A DNA stretch of 64,000 nucleotides from Paramylibacter ulvae (lineage in GTDB: Bacteria > Pseudomonadota > Alphaproteobacteria > Rhodobacterales > Rhodobacteraceae): contig NZ_BMZF01000001.1 of NCBI RefSeq assembly GCF_014652655.1, positions 310,001 through 374,000 on the forward strand, read 5' to 3'. Of this stretch, positions 9,368 to 19,423 are shown piece after piece; the stretch's first letter is position 1, and every line of letters starts with the position of its first letter. The translations under genes and the position numbers were made by a program. A model generated the notes under the pieces. It did no database searches. It was not told where the DNA came from and saw only the letters and a program-made list of their open reading frames with translations.

Positions 9368-10621
9368 ATGACATACAAGCCCAAATCAGAGTTTCTGCAA
9401 GTGATGCAGCAACGGGGCTTCTTGCAGGACTGCACAGACCTACAGGGGCTCGATGAACGCCTACTTGAAGGTCCACTTGCAACCTATATCGGGTATGATG
9501 CCACGGCGAAATCTTTGCACGTGGGGCATCTGTTGAACATCATGATGTTGCGCTGGTTGCAAAAAACCGGCCACAAGCCAATCACCCTGATGGGTGGTGG
9601 CACGACCAAGGTGGGCGATCCGTCGTTTCGCGCCGATGAACGCCCGCTTTTGGATAACGCAGCGATTGATGCCAATATTGATGGTATGAAACAAGTGTTC
9701 GCCAAGTACCTGTCATACGGTGATGGTGAAACCGACGCGGTGATGCTGAACAATGCGGAATGGCTCGATAATCTTAATTACCTCGAATTTCTGCGCGATA
9801 TTGGCAAATTCTTTTCGGTCAATCGCATGCTTAGCTTTGAAAGCGTGAAATCACGTCTTGATCGCGATCAATCGCTCAGCTTTCTTGAATTCAACTACAT
9901 GATCCTACAGGCCTATGATTTCTTGGAATTGAACCGCCGCTATGATTGCGCATTGCAAATGGGTGGTTCGGATCAATGGGGTAATATCGTTAACGGTATC
10001 GACCTTACCCGTCGTATCAACAAAAACCAAGTGTTCGGACTCACATCACCACTATTGACCAAGGCGGATGGAACCAAAATGGGTAAATCCGCGAATGGCG
10101 CGGTATGGCTTAATGCGGAACTGCTCAGCCCGTATGAATTTTGGCAATTCTGGCGCAACACGCTTGATGCGGATGTGGCGAAATTTCTCAAACTATTCAC
10201 TGAATTATCGGTTGAGGAATGCGAGCGTCTTGGCACGCTTGATGGTGCAGAAATCAACGCGGCGAAAATCATTCTCGCAAACGAGGTCACGGCTCTTTGT
10301 CACGGCGAAGACGCCGCGAAAAACGCAGAAAACACCGCACGCGAAGTTTTTGAAAAAGGTGGTGTTGGTGATGATCTGCCGACATTGGAACTCAACAGCG
10401 ACGAAATCGGTGACGGTATTAGCTTTGCACAAACTTTGGTTCGCGCGGGTCTTGCCCCTTCTGGCAAAGAAGCAAAACGCATTATCCAAGGCGGCGGTGC
10501 GCGTCTGAATGATGAAGCCGTGAATGACATTGGCCTGATGCTCACCGTTGATGACATCGCCAAAACACCAAAAATTTCATCCAGCAAGAAAAAGCACGCC
10601 TTGGTCAAACTCCAAGGCTAA
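9368..10621 (+). CDS. tyrS: Tyrosyl-tRNA synthetase
   Basis: Class I aminoacyl-tRNA synthetase that charges tRNA-Tyr, 417 residues as usual for the bacterial form. The HIGH motif is HVGH (51-54) and KMSKS is KMGKS (237-241). [10 protein letters not shown] (197-206) is the tyrosine-site block. A C-terminal S4 RNA-binding domain starts near residue 355, with [23 protein letters not shown] lies before the ATG. The 21-base repeat and a hairpin follow the stop. Confidence 0.97.
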   Translation: MTYKPKSEFLQVMQQRGFLQDCTDLQGLDERLLEGPLATYIGYDATAKSLHVGHLLNIMMLRWLQKTGHKPITLMGGGTTKVGDPSFRADERPLLDNAAIDANIDGMKQVFAKYLSYGDGETDAVMLNNAEWLDNLNYLEFLRDIGKFFSVNRMLSFESVKSRLDRDQSLSFLEFNYMILQAYDFLELNRRYDCALQMGGSDQWGNIVNGIDLTRRINKNQVFGLTSPLLTKADGTKMGKSANGAVWLNAELLSPYEFWQFWRNTLDADVAKFLKLFTELSVEECERLGTLDGAEINAAKIILANEVTALCHGEDAAKNAENTAREVFEKGGVGDDLPTLELNSDEIGDGISFAQTLVRAGLAPSGKEAKRIIQGGGARLNDEAVNDIGLMLTVDDIAKTPKISSSKKKHALVKLQG

Positions 10622-10623
10622 AA

Positions 10624-10644
10624 TTCCATTTTGTCTAAATATCC
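10624..10644 (+). repeat. 21-base intergenic repeat, copy 2
   Basis: Starts two bases after the tyrS stop codon. It differs from the copy at 25851-25871 at only three of 21 positions, and both copies follow directly on the stop codon of a plus-strand tRNA-related gene. Confidence 0.5.
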
Positions 10645-10652
10645 AAAAACAC

Positions 10653-10672
10653 GCTTGGCCCTTGGGCCAAGC
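10653..10672. terminator. Bidirectional hairpin between tyrS and the DUF3179 gene
   Basis: Perfect nine-base stem GCTTGGCCC / GGGCCAAGC with a two-base loop, midway between two convergent genes. On the minus strand it is followed by GTGTTTTT; on the plus strand by TTATCAT. A clean U run is absent, so it is a likely but not certain terminator. Confidence 0.65.
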
Positions 10673-10707
10673 TTATCATAATGATCGCAATCGCGATCTC
10701 ATTTTGC

Positions 10708-11670
10708 TCAGTTTCCTAACATCCATTTTCCATCTGGATGAAACGCATGAAATGCAAAGGCAAAACCAACATCATGCACGACATTGCCCCCCGATGATTG
10801 ATCTGTGACCCGCACCGATCCAACATCGCGCCCCTTTGCAATTTCTCTGGTGTCGAGCGCTGATGCCATGCCAGCATCCCATTCAATTACAATGCCCCGC
10901 TCAACAATGCGCCCTTCTTTGCGCACCCGCTGAAGCGGCCATGCTGCCTGCTCCACCACAACAACGCGCTCCAACGGGTTAATCCCATGCGGTGGGTTTT
11001 CGCCACGATACAAAAACGGCGTGCCCGTGTCATATCCCGCATATGGGTTTGAACCATATGAACGGTTGTGTTTTGGCGACGACATCACCAAACCGTCTGG
11101 ATGTTCGTTCAGATATGCGCCCCAGCTTACTGTATAGCTCGGCAGTTTTGTCAGCTTCTTGCCAACCATTTCTCCGACGATCGCATCACCCGTAAATTGC
11201 TGCCACCAGCTCTCGGTTTGGCGATCATACATGATCATATCAGAATTGCGTAACAACCCAGATACGCCCAATTCATATTCGACCTGATCCAATCGGCGAT
11301 CAAACACCACACCCGAATTACAAAGCGGGCAAAACGTTACCGCAATTGGCACATCACCAACCCGATCATTCACGATTTCATGCCACATCAAATATCGAAC
11401 GGGATAGGCACGAACCACCTGCCCTGCGACATGAACAACCATTACTGGTTCTGGGTTTCTCAATTCGCGTTCATCGCTGTTTGCCACCATCACCGGGTCG
11501 GTAATCGCTGGAATACCGTCCTTGCCAGGGCCACCGTCCAAGATGGTGTCAAAATCAACGATGGTTTTGCCAAAATCCGTGTTTTTCCACGCCATTTTCC
11601 AAAACCGCACATCCGCCATCGCCGCAGATGCGAACGCCAGACAAACCAATGCAAATAGGGTTTTTTTCAT
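10708..11670 (-). CDS. DUF3179 domain protein, secreted
   Basis: A 320-residue protein of the DUF3179 family with a signal peptide at 1-19 (cut likely after AMA). The family hallmark TFCPLCNSGVVFDR has the cysteine pair C114/C117, which could bind metal or form a disulfide. Other conserved parts are YPVRYLMWHEIVND, DRQTESWWQQFTGDAIVG and the YGSNPYAGYD stretch. The function of the family is not established; it is expected in the periplasm. It stands alone, with a separate cyclophilin pair upstream on the same strand. Confidence 0.88.
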   Translation of the reverse strand: MKKTLFALVCLAFASAAMADVRFWKMAWKNTDFGKTIVDFDTILDGGPGKDGIPAITDPVMVANSDERELRNPEPVMVVHVAGQVVRAYPVRYLMWHEIVNDRVGDVPIAVTFCPLCNSGVVFDRRLDQVEYELGVSGLLRNSDMIMYDRQTESWWQQFTGDAIVGEMVGKKLTKLPSYTVSWGAYLNEHPDGLVMSSPKHNRSYGSNPYAGYDTGTPFLYRGENPPHGINPLERVVVVEQAAWPLQRVRKEGRIVERGIVIEWDAGMASALDTREIAKGRDVGSVRVTDQSSGGNVVHDVGFAFAFHAFHPDGKWMLGN

Positions 11671-11723
11671 GATGCCTCCGTTAACGAAGGCTAGGCGAAA
11701 TCACGGCATCTGAATAGTGCGTC

Positions 11724-11752
11724 TCACCAAAAGGTGAAGGCCCGTCAGGGCC
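11724..11752 (-). terminator. Two small hairpins after the cyclophilin pair
   Basis: Minus strand order: GGCCC-TGAC-GGGCC (11752-11739), then TCACC-TTTT-GGTGA (11737-11724). They sit just past the periplasmic cyclophilin stop. There is no U run, so this is a weak terminator candidate. Confidence 0.35.
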
Positions 11753-11758
11753 CTCAAA

Positions 11759-12331
11759 TCAATTATCCGATTTTACATAAACACGTTTCATGTAATCGGG
11801 ATCATCCAACGCACCCGTTTGTGCGTGCCCTTTTTTGATCCCATCAACCACATCTTGGCCTTCGATAACGCGACCAAAAACAGTGTATTGTTCATTCAAA
11901 AATTCACCATCGGCGAACATAATGAAAAACTGTGAATTAGCAGAGTCAGGTTCAGATGATCGCGCCATGCCAACCACACCGCGCAAAAACGGTTCTTTGG
12001 AAAATTCGGCTGGCAAATCCTCATAGTTCGATCCACCTGAACCCGCATAACGTGGAATGAAACCTTCTAGGTTTCCGTGCGTTACATCGCCCGTTTGCGC
12101 CATGAAACCATCAATCACGCGGTGAAACACCACGCCGTCATATGATCCTTCGCGCGCCAGTTTTTTGATACGCTCAACATGTTCAGGGGCGATTTCAGGC
12201 AACAGTTCGATTTCGATAATACCTGTACTGGCACCATCAAGTTCGATCACTAATGTGTTTTCAGGTGTTGCGGCAAATGCCCCAACACCCATCAACACGG
12301 ATGATACAACTGCGAAAAACAGATTGCGCAT
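11759..12331 (-). CDS. Peptidyl-prolyl isomerase, cyclophilin type, exported
   Basis: Cyclophilin-type proline isomerase of 190 residues for protein folding in the periplasm. A signal peptide covers about 1-20 (MRNLFFAVVSSVLMGVGAFA). Active-site blocks are FHRVIDGFMAQTGD, SSEPDSANSQFFIMF and NEQYTVFGRV. Its ATG overlaps the stop of the next gene upstream (TAATG), so the two cyclophilins are translationally coupled and look like a duplicate pair split between two compartments. Confidence 0.94.
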   Translation of the reverse strand: MRNLFFAVVSSVLMGVGAFAATPENTLVIELDGASTGIIEIELLPEIAPEHVERIKKLAREGSYDGVVFHRVIDGFMAQTGDVTHGNLEGFIPRYAGSGGSNYEDLPAEFSKEPFLRGVVGMARSSEPDSANSQFFIMFADGEFLNEQYTVFGRVIEGQDVVDGIKKGHAQTGALDDPDYMKRVYVKSDN

Positions 12332-12837
12332 TACATATCCGCCGCAACGCGTACCGTTACCATGCGATCAGGGCTCGCTGGTGGCTCGCCACGTGTGATT
12401 GCATCAACATGTTCCATGCCAGATGTTACACGGCCATAAACGGTGTATTGACCATTTAAGAAATGATTGTCGCCAAAGTTGATGAAAAACTGTGAATTTG
12501 CAGAATTCGGGTTCGCTGAACGCGCCGCGCCCAATGTCCCACGATCATGAGGCAATTTTGAAAATTCCGCTGGTAAATCTGGCAATTCAGAACCACCCGT
12601 ACCCGCACGCCCGATGTCGAAATTGTCTTCCATGTTGCCGTTTGCGACGTCGCCCGTTTGCGCCATGAAGCCGTCTATCACACGGTGGAATGCAACATTG
12701 TCGTATTTGCCTGCGCGTGCCAATTCTTTCATGCGCGCGCTGTGCAATGGTGCAACATCTGGCAACAGTTCAATATGAACTTCGCCGCCAGCAAGGGTCA
12801 TTACGATTGTGTTTTCTGGATCTTTAAAGTCTGCCAA
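12331..12837 (-). CDS. Peptidyl-prolyl isomerase, cyclophilin type, cytosolic
   Basis: Cyclophilin-type proline isomerase of 168 residues without signal peptide, so cytosolic. FHRVIDGFMAQTGD, SANPNSANSQFFINF and NGQYTVYGRV are the conserved active-site blocks. It is similar along its whole length to the exported paralogue that follows it by a TAATG overlap. It lies 67 bases after coaD on the same strand and may share its transcript. Confidence 0.95.
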   Translation of the reverse strand: MADFKDPENTIVMTLAGGEVHIELLPDVAPLHSARMKELARAGKYDNVAFHRVIDGFMAQTGDVANGNMEDNFDIGRAGTGGSELPDLPAEFSKLPHDRGTLGAARSANPNSANSQFFINFGDNHFLNGQYTVYGRVTSGMEHVDAITRGEPPASPDRMVTVRVAADM

Positions 12838-12904
12838 GATGGCCTCCGTTTTCTAAATTTCGGCGCACCCTACGACAGGCAGATCAAAGAGAAAAGCCAA
12901 AGCC

Positions 12905-13399
12905 CTATTTTTTTGCGAATTTTTCGATCAAAGCATTTTGAACGCCTTTGGTGACAAACGGCGAAACATCGCCACCAAGACGTGCAATTTCTTTGACAAG
13001 GCGTGATGCGACGGCTTGGTGTTTCGCCTCTGCCATCAAAAATACGGTTTCGATTTCATCATTCATTGCACGGTTCATTCCAACCAATTGGAATTCATAT
13101 TCAAAATCTGAAACCGCACGCAGACCGCGAATAATCACATTCGCGCCCACCTCTTGGGCCATATCGATCAACAGATTTTCGAAAGGCACAACCAGAATTT
13201 CGGTGGATCCCTTGTCGATCTTGCTCATGTTGCGTTCGATCATTTCAACGCGCTCTTCCAAGGAAAACAACGGCCCCTTGTCGCGATTGATCGCAACACC
13301 GATTACCAAACGATCAACCAGCGTACATGCGCGTTTAATAATATCAATGTGACCAACCGTAATTGGATCAAATGTCCCTGGATACAGACCAATACGCAT
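12905..13399 (-). CDS. coaD: Phosphopantetheine adenylyltransferase CoaD
   Basis: Fourth step of coenzyme A synthesis: 4'-phosphopantetheine + ATP to dephospho-CoA. The 164-residue length fits the family. The nucleotidyltransferase motif is YPGTFDPITVGH (about 6-17), with IIRGLRAVSDFEYEFQ in the middle. The ATG at 13399 gives the standard N-terminus (MRIGLYPG) and has a G-rich ribosome site; a start five codons upstream is less likely. Confidence 0.96.
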   Translation of the reverse strand: MRIGLYPGTFDPITVGHIDIIKRACTLVDRLVIGVAINRDKGPLFSLEERVEMIERNMSKIDKGSTEILVVPFENLLIDMAQEVGANVIIRGLRAVSDFEYEFQLVGMNRAMNDEIETVFLMAEAKHQAVASRLVKEIARLGGDVSPFVTKGVQNALIEKFAKK

Positions 13400-13465
13400 G
13401 GCAATTCCCCCCATATTTTTGTTGGGCGCAGGTTGACCCTATGCTGACGCGAACGTCAAGTTGAT

Positions 13466-13900
13466 TTAGTGCCCTGTGATCATATTGATCATAGCGGAAT
13501 TTTCGGATTCAACTTCGTTCAGGCGCGCTTTGACCACGTCACCTATGGAAATCAAACCAATCAACTTGTCGTCTTCGATCACGGGCAGATGGCGAAACCG
13601 TCCTTCGGTCATCATTTTTAACGCATGCTCTGCGGTATCTTTTAGGGAACAATGTTTGATGTCAGCAGTCATAATATCCGCAACATTCAGAGAAAAACAA
13701 TCAATACCGCGTTTTCCGACCTCGCGGATAATGTCGCGCTCAGAAATGATCCCATCGGCGGTGTGCCCATCGCTACTGACAACCAGTGCACCGATACGGT
13801 GCGCGGACAAATCGGATATCGCATCGCGCACTGATTGACCTTTGTCAATTGTTAGAACACCGTCTTTGGCTTTGGACGTTAAAATTTGGCTGATCAGCAT
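13466..13900 (-). CDS. Two-CBS-domain protein
   Basis: A 144-residue cytosolic protein made of a CBS pair: about 8-64 and about 73-133, with RIGALVVSSDG and FRHLPVIEDDKLIGLISIGDVV as the typical strands. CBS pairs usually bind adenine nucleotides or S-adenosylmethionine and act as energy or redox sensors. No enzyme domain is attached, so the partner is unknown. AGGAG lies eight bases before the ATG. A perfect FNR-type palindrome lies just upstream of that site. Confidence 0.88.
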   Translation of the reverse strand: MLISQILTSKAKDGVLTIDKGQSVRDAISDLSAHRIGALVVSSDGHTADGIISERDIIREVGKRGIDCFSLNVADIMTADIKHCSLKDTAEHALKMMTEGRFRHLPVIEDDKLIGLISIGDVVKARLNEVESENSAMINMITGH

Positions 13901-13914
13901 GCATGTTTCTCCTG

Positions 13915-13928
13915 TTGATATTAATCAA
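13915..13928. promoter_or_regulatory. Perfect FNR-type box upstream of the CBS gene
   Basis: TTGAT-ATTA-ATCAA matches the FNR/FnrL consensus TTGATNNNNATCAA at all ten fixed bases. Its centre is only about 21 bases from the start codon, too close for normal activation from -41.5, so repression or a chance match must be considered. Confidence 0.5.
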
Positions 13929-13975
13929 CTTATAGCAGAAAAAACACGCTAGGTCATTAAAAACGCGCAAAACTC

Positions 13976-16834
13976 TTATGCTTTGCGTTTGATTGCCGTG
14001 TTCAACATTTGATCCAGATAATAACCTGTATAACTGCCCTTGACCGACGCCACATCTTCGGGTGTGCCGGTGGCAACGATTGTGCCACCACCATCGCCGC
14101 CCTCGGGGCCAATGTCGATGATATGATCGGCGGTTTTAATCACATCCAGATTATGTTCGATCACAATTACCGTGTTGCCCTGATCGACCAATTCATGCAG
14201 CACCTCTAACAGTTTGCGCACATCTTCGAAATGTAGCCCCGTTGTTGGTTCATCAAGAATATATAACGTGCGCCCCGTGGATCGTTTCGACAATTCTTTG
14301 GACAATTTCACGCGTTGTGCTTCGCCGCCCGACAATGTCGTCGCTTGTTGTCCGACCTTGATATAGCCAAGTCCAACACGCATCAGCGCCGTCATTTTAT
14401 CGCGAATACTTGGCACGGCTTGGAAAAACTGTTCGGCGTCTTCCACGGTCATATCAAGCACATCTGCGATGCTTTTGCCCTTGAACAACACCTCTAGCGT
14501 TTCGCGGTTATATCGTTTGCCACGACAGGTTTCGCATTCAACATAAACGTCTGGCAAAAAGTGCATCTCAATCTTGATCACACCATCGCCTTGGCACGCC
14601 TCGCAACGCCCACCTTTGACGTTAAAGCTAAACCGACCAGGTTTGTAGCCACGGGTTTTTGCCTCTGGCAATCCAGCAAACCATTCACGAATGGGCGTGA
14701 ACGCACCCGTATATGTGGCAGGGTTTGATCGTGGTGTGCGCCCAATCGCGCGTTGATCAATATCAATCACCTTGTCCAGATAGGTAAGCCCGCGAATTTC
14801 ATCGCAATGTGCCGGCGTTTGTTTAGCGCCGTTTAATCGCATGGATGCGGTTTTGAACAACGTTTCAATGGTCAGTGTCGATTTCCCACCGCCAGACACC
14901 CCCGTAACACAGGTGAACGTTCCAAGGGGAAAGCTGGCATCAATCCCTTTTAGATTATTGCCCGTGGCGTTGGTGACAGTGATTTCTTTGCCATTCCCCT
15001 TGCGCCGATCAACAGGGATCGCGATTTCACGCGCGCCTGTTAAATACTGCCCCGTTATTGATTTTTTGCTTTTGATAATCTGGGCTGGCGTACCCTTGGC
15101 GATGATCTCACCGCCATGCACGCCCGCACCTGGGCCAATATCCAAAACATAATCGGCGGTGCGGATCGCCTCTTCGTCATGTTCCACCACAATCACGGTA
15201 TTGCCCTGATCGCGCAAATTTTTGAGCGTTTCCAACAGGCGATCATTATCGCGTTGGTGCAGGCCGATGGATGGCTCATCCAACACATATAATACACCTG
15301 TAAGCCCAGACCCAATCTGGCTCGCCAGCCGAATACGCTGGCTTTCGCCACCTGAAAGCGTGCCAGAATTACGTGACAATGTCAGATAATCCAAACCCAC
15401 ATTCACCAAAAACCCAAGCCGTTCGCGGATTTCTTTTAAAATTGCCTTGGCAATTTCATTTTTCTGATTGGTCAGGGTTGCTGGTGCATCTTCGACCCAT
15501 TTCAATGCTTCTTTGATCGAAAACTGAACAACCTGCCCTACGTGAATATCGGCGATTTTTACTGCGCGGGCTTCTTCTCGCAACCGATAGCCATCACAGG
15601 CGCCACAGTGGCGGTTGTTTTGGTATCGTTCAAATTCTTCGCGAATCCAATTGCTATCGGTTTCGCGGTAACGACGTTCCATGTTGGGGATTACGCCTTC
15701 AAACGCGCGGGTTACCTCGTATACACGGCCGCCCTCGTCATAACGGAATTTGATTTCATCCTTGCCCGAACCATAGAGCATGATTTTTTGCACATGTGGT
15801 GGCAGATCACGCCATGCCGCGTCTTTGTAAAATCCATAATGATCGGCGATTGCCTCTATCGTTTGACGAAAATATGGGGATTTTCCCTTGGCCCACGGCG
15901 CCAATGCCCCATCGTATAACGATATGGATGGATCTGGCACAACCAAACGCTCGTCAAAGAACAACTCAACACCAAGCCCGTCACATTCAGGACACGCACC
16001 AAAGGGTGCGTTAAATGAAAACAACCGTGGTTCGATTTCCGCGATTGTGAAACCGCTGACCGGACAGGAAAAATTTTCGGAAAACGTGATGCGTTCGGGT
16101 TCGCCGTCACTTGGCGCTGTCTCTAAAATCGCGATCCCTTCGGCCAGATCAAGAGCGGTGCGCAAACTGTCGGCCAAACGCGTTTCCAAGCCCCCCTTGA
16201 TAACGATCCGATCAACCACAACATCAATATTATGGCGGAATTTTTTATCGAGCGTTGGCGCATCGTCCAGCTCGTAAAATTCACCGTCCACCTTAACCCG
16301 CTGAAAGCCTTGCTTCTTAAGCTCTTGAAATTCCTTGCGATATTCGCCCTTGCGATCACGCACAATCGGCGCGAGCAAATAGGCACGCATGCCCTCTTCC
16401 ATGCCCATCACGCGATCCACCATTTCGGACACTTGCTGTGCCTCGATCGGTAAACCAGTTGTTGGCGAATACGGCGTGCCAACGCGGGCAAATAAAAGGC
16501 GCAGATAATCGTAAATCTCGGTCACGGTGCCAACGGTGGAACGAGGATTTTTCGACGTTGTTTTTTGCTCAATCGAAATCGCCGGTGACAGCCCCGCGAT
16601 ATGATCAACATCGGGTTTTTGCATCATATCAAGGAATTGGCGCGCATATGCGGACAGGGATTCAACATATCGACGCTGACCCTCGGCATAGATTGTATCG
16701 AATGCAAGTGACGATTTCCCAGACCCAGACAGCCCCGTAATCACCACCAATTTGTCGCGTGGAATATCCACATCAAAGTTTTTGAGGTTATGTTCCCGCG
16801 CACCGCGAATTTCGATGTTTTTTAGCTCTGCCAT
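13976..16834 (-). CDS. uvrA: Excinuclease ABC subunit UvrA
   Basis: Damage-recognition ATPase of nucleotide excision repair, 952 residues. The first Walker A is GLSGSGKS (34-41); the second is GVSGGGKST, about residue 645. Signature motifs [12 protein letters not shown] and [11 protein letters not shown] are present, and CPECDGLG and CEACQGDG mark zinc-finger cysteines. A LexA box lies 66 bases upstream, so SOS control is likely. The length and motifs are complete. Confidence 0.98.
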   Translation of the reverse strand: MAELKNIEIRGAREHNLKNFDVDIPRDKLVVITGLSGSGKSSLAFDTIYAEGQRRYVESLSAYARQFLDMMQKPDVDHIAGLSPAISIEQKTTSKNPRSTVGTVTEIYDYLRLLFARVGTPYSPTTGLPIEAQQVSEMVDRVMGMEEGMRAYLLAPIVRDRKGEYRKEFQELKKQGFQRVKVDGEFYELDDAPTLDKKFRHNIDVVVDRIVIKGGLETRLADSLRTALDLAEGIAILETAPSDGEPERITFSENFSCPVSGFTIAEIEPRLFSFNAPFGACPECDGLGVELFFDERLVVPDPSISLYDGALAPWAKGKSPYFRQTIEAIADHYGFYKDAAWRDLPPHVQKIMLYGSGKDEIKFRYDEGGRVYEVTRAFEGVIPNMERRYRETDSNWIREEFERYQNNRHCGACDGYRLREEARAVKIADIHVGQVVQFSIKEALKWVEDAPATLTNQKNEIAKAILKEIRERLGFLVNVGLDYLTLSRNSGTLSGGESQRIRLASQIGSGLTGVLYVLDEPSIGLHQRDNDRLLETLKNLRDQGNTVIVVEHDEEAIRTADYVLDIGPGAGVHGGEIIAKGTPAQIIKSKKSITGQYLTGAREIAIPVDRRKGNGKEITVTNATGNNLKGIDASFPLGTFTCVTGVSGGGKSTLTIETLFKTASMRLNGAKQTPAHCDEIRGLTYLDKVIDIDQRAIGRTPRSNPATYTGAFTPIREWFAGLPEAKTRGYKPGRFSFNVKGGRCEACQGDGVIKIEMHFLPDVYVECETCRGKRYNRETLEVLFKGKSIADVLDMTVEDAEQFFQAVPSIRDKMTALMRVGLGYIKVGQQATTLSGGEAQRVKLSKELSKRSTGRTLYILDEPTTGLHFEDVRKLLEVLHELVDQGNTVIVIEHNLDVIKTADHIIDIGPEGGDGGGTIVATGTPEDVASVKGSYTGYYLDQMLNTAIKRKA

Positions 16835-16899
16835 TTGCCTGCCTTTGATACCTGTGCGACCTGTAAATCAACACGTATAAGATGGCAATGAAACACGCG

Positions 16900-16914
16900 G
16901 AACACAAGTAGAAC
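16900..16914 (-). promoter_or_regulatory. LexA (SOS) box upstream of uvrA
   Basis: On the uvrA strand the sequence is GTTC-TACTTGT-GTTC, a perfect match to the alphaproteobacterial SOS box GTTCN7GTTC. It lies 66 bases before the uvrA start. An imperfect palindrome (16920-16942) adjoins it and may contain the core promoter. Confidence 0.8.
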
Positions 16915-17015
16915 ATTAAAAATTGTTAATACTTAGCAATTTCATACAAACTCGGCACGAGTAAAAGATGAACTACTGCCGACAGTCAGTTGTAATTAAA
17001 CGATTAAATGTAAAC

Positions 17016-17576
17016 TTAGTGACCCATAATTTTTTTAACGTAATTACGTGTTTCACGATATGGCGGGATGCCTGAATATTTTTCCACGGCACCTGGCCCC
17101 GCGTTATACGCAGCCAATGCCAAACGCCACGATCCAAATTTGCGATACTGCTGTTTTAAATAACGCGCCCCGCCGTCTAGGTTTTCTTTGGGATCGCGCG
17201 GGTTTACACCCAATGTTTTGGCCGTAAACGGCATCAATTGCGCCAAACCAACCGCGCCAGCATGTGATTTGGCACGGGGGTTCCAATTGCTTTCTTGTTG
17301 AACAAGCCGATTAAACAGATCAACGGGAATACCATGCTTGCGCGCCGCCGCCTCTGCCATCGGTTTATACATGCCGCGATATTTGCCGCGATAGCTTGGG
17401 ATCGTTTCATAATTGATCTTGGTGGAATTGGGCAAAAGACGGGCTGAATTGTTGTACTGTTTCGATAAACGCTTATCAATCAATAACTTATGCTTTTCCG
17501 ACAGACCAGTAGCCGACCCAGATATGGGCAAGATAGACACGGATACAACAGTCGCAACTAAGTTTCGCAAAATCAT
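17016..17576 (-). CDS. Lytic transglycosylase, SLT family
   Basis: Secreted murein lytic transglycosylase of 186 residues that cleaves the MurNAc-GlcNAc bond to form 1,6-anhydro-MurNAc, the product that AnmK (same window) recycles. The ATG at 17576 is chosen because a signal peptide follows ([20 protein letters not shown]). The SLT domain covers the C-terminal 110 residues: the catalytic glutamate is in VQQESNWNP, followed by [13 protein letters not shown] and [13 protein letters not shown]. The N-terminal third is basic and unmatched. No terminator was seen. Confidence 0.9.
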   Translation of the reverse strand: MILRNLVATVVSVSILPISGSATGLSEKHKLLIDKRLSKQYNNSARLLPNSTKINYETIPSYRGKYRGMYKPMAEAAARKHGIPVDLFNRLVQQESNWNPRAKSHAGAVGLAQLMPFTAKTLGVNPRDPKENLDGGARYLKQQYRKFGSWRLALAAYNAGPGAVEKYSGIPPYRETRNYVKKIMGH

Positions 17577-17755
17577 AAAAGAATCTTTTTTCAGCCTCGC
17601 AATTGCAAAACATATACGGCTAAAACGCACCCAATACTAGTATTTGATGAAATGCCTGTCTGCATTAGTGGAATTTTTACGTTTTGATCATTGGTTCATT
17701 GTTGGCTAAACGCTATGGTTAATAACGTATTTGGATTCGCACGAGGGATGAAATT

Positions 17756-18241
17756 ATGGCTGGATCATTGAACAAAGTAATGCTTATCGGCAATTTGGGC
17801 GCCGACCCAGAGGTGCGCACATTCCAAAATGGGAACAAAGTATGCAATTTGCGTATCGCGACATCGGAAAATTGGCGTGACAAAAGCACAGGCGAGCGTC
17901 GTGAAAAAACCGAATGGCACACCGTGTCGGTATTCAGCGAAGGTTTGGTGCGCGTGTGCGAACAATACCTGCGCAAAGGCAGCAAAGTATTCGTAGAAGG
18001 CCAATTGCAGACCCGTAAATGGCAAGACCAATCAGGCAATGACCGCTATTCAACAGAGGTGGTTTTGCAAGGATTCAACGGCACTTTAACCATGCTGGAC
18101 GGACGTTCGGGCGATGGTGGCGGCGGCCAAGGTGGCGGTGGCGGCTATGGCCAGCAAGACCCAATGTCTGGCGGTTCAGGCGGCGGTTACAGCGCCCCTG
18201 CATCATCAAACAACGATATGGATGATGAAATTCCGTTCTAG
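17756..18241 (+). CDS. ssb: Single-stranded DNA-binding protein
   Basis: Essential single-strand DNA-binding protein for replication, repair and recombination, 161 residues. The OB fold spans about 1-110 ([20 protein letters not shown] onward), followed by a Gly/Gln-rich linker (about 120-150) and the acidic protein-interaction tail ending in DDEIPF. GAGGG lies eight bases before the ATG. In many alphaproteobacteria ssb is a neighbour of uvrA, as here with one gene between. No SOS box was found upstream. Confidence 0.98.
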   Translation: MAGSLNKVMLIGNLGADPEVRTFQNGNKVCNLRIATSENWRDKSTGERREKTEWHTVSVFSEGLVRVCEQYLRKGSKVFVEGQLQTRKWQDQSGNDRYSTEVVLQGFNGTLTMLDGRSGDGGGGQGGGGGYGQQDPMSGGSGGGYSAPASSNNDMDDEIPF

Positions 18242-18266
18242 ACCCGATAAAACACGAATTAATCAA

Positions 18267-18291
18267 AGGCTCCTTTTCAGGAGCCTTTTTT
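18267..18291 (+). terminator. Terminator of ssb
   Basis: Eight-base stem AGGCTCCT / AGGAGCCT with loop TTTC, then a T run, 26 bases after the ssb stop. Confidence 0.92.
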
Positions 18292-18347
18292 ATTGATTGT
18301 TAATCCAGTGCATGTGAGGGTTTCAAAAATTAATTCAGGGGGAATTT

Positions 18348-19211
18348 ATGATTTTAAACAAATTATTCACCGCATTGATTACGAGTGCGGCACTATTTTC
18401 ATTATCCACAACATTTGCAGAGGCACGACGCGGCGCATCCATACACACCGATTATTCGATGGAACATGTTCAGGACATCGATTCTGCAAAACTAGGCACT
18501 ACAGATGAATTATCTCTTTGTGCTGTTGTGCAACAAAAATCCATCTTGGGTTTTGCCAATTTTTGGCGCAGCAAAGACCAACATGTATTTGCGAAAAACC
18601 GTTGTGATACAGATAGCTACAACAGCTTTGACGCGGAACAATTTGCAAAGTTTCAAGAAGACGGTGTTATTGATGGTACGCTTGCGTACAAACCCAAAAT
18701 GTCGATCAAAGACTACTTCAGCGGTTTTTGGGTATTATGGGTAATTGGCGGTTTCGTTCTGTTCGCCATTTGGAAAAAAATTCAAAGTATGAAGTTGGCG
18801 CGTGCACGTCGTGGTGCGCTTGGTGATGTGACCCCTGTTGCAGAAAAAATCGTATTTGCGATGGCCGCTGCGGCCAAAGCGGATGGGCGCATTGACGAAG
18901 CAGAGGTGAAACAAATCCACGAAATCGCCAATAAAATGGCAGATGATCCCATCTCCATGGAAAACGTGCGTGCAGTGATCGCCAACACCCCCAACAAAAT
19001 GACAGAGGCCGATTTTAAATCCATTGCAAATGGTTTGCGCGCAGCCGATCGCAACCTGACCGTTACCGCCGTTTTAAACGTCGTTGCGGCGGATGGTGAA
19101 TTGGATGAAAAGGAAAAACATTTCCTGGGTCAGCTTTGTAGTGGGTTGGGCGTTAACGAGGAAAATTTTGCCTCACTTTGGATGGATTTCGTTTCCACAC
19201 GCGCATCCTAA
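18348..19211 (+). CDS. Membrane-anchored TerB-like protein
   Basis: A 287-residue protein not assigned to a named gene. It has a signal peptide (about 1-25), an exported part with two cysteines (C58, C86), one membrane helix at about 125-143 (FWVLWVIGGFVLFAIWKKI) and a cytosolic TerB-like helical domain at about 160-285. The domain carries the paired acidic repeats AKADGRIDEAE and AADGELDEKE seen in TerB proteins. TerB domains are linked to tellurite resistance and metal or stress sensing at membranes. It is monocistronic, between two terminators. Confidence 0.75.
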   Translation: MILNKLFTALITSAALFSLSTTFAEARRGASIHTDYSMEHVQDIDSAKLGTTDELSLCAVVQQKSILGFANFWRSKDQHVFAKNRCDTDSYNSFDAEQFAKFQEDGVIDGTLAYKPKMSIKDYFSGFWVLWVIGGFVLFAIWKKIQSMKLARARRGALGDVTPVAEKIVFAMAAAAKADGRIDEAEVKQIHEIANKMADDPISMENVRAVIANTPNKMTEADFKSIANGLRAADRNLTVTAVLNVVAADGELDEKEKHFLGQLCSGLGVNEENFASLWMDFVSTRAS

Positions 19212-19233
19212 AATATATCCAAAAAACAAATCT

Positions 19234-19263
19234 AAACGCCACGGATATATCGTGGCGTTTTTG
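19234..19263 (+). terminator. Terminator of the TerB-like gene
   Basis: Ten-base stem AAACGCCACG / CGTGGCGTTT with a seven-base loop and a following T run. Confidence 0.9.
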
Positions 19264-19423
19264 TGTTTAATATCAATCGACTAATGCCTTGACCAGATAC
19301 TTCATTCGCGTGATGTGAATTTCGCGAAACGTAACAGAATTAAAACCACAAATCATTGCGGTTAATGGGAATGTCTGATACAAATTCACACAACATATAG
19401 AAAAGCAAAACAGGCGATAATCC

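Noticed and set aside
19289-19317. Promoter of gyrA (TTGACC-N17-GATGTG)
   Set aside because: The -10 fits poorly; not strong enough to list.
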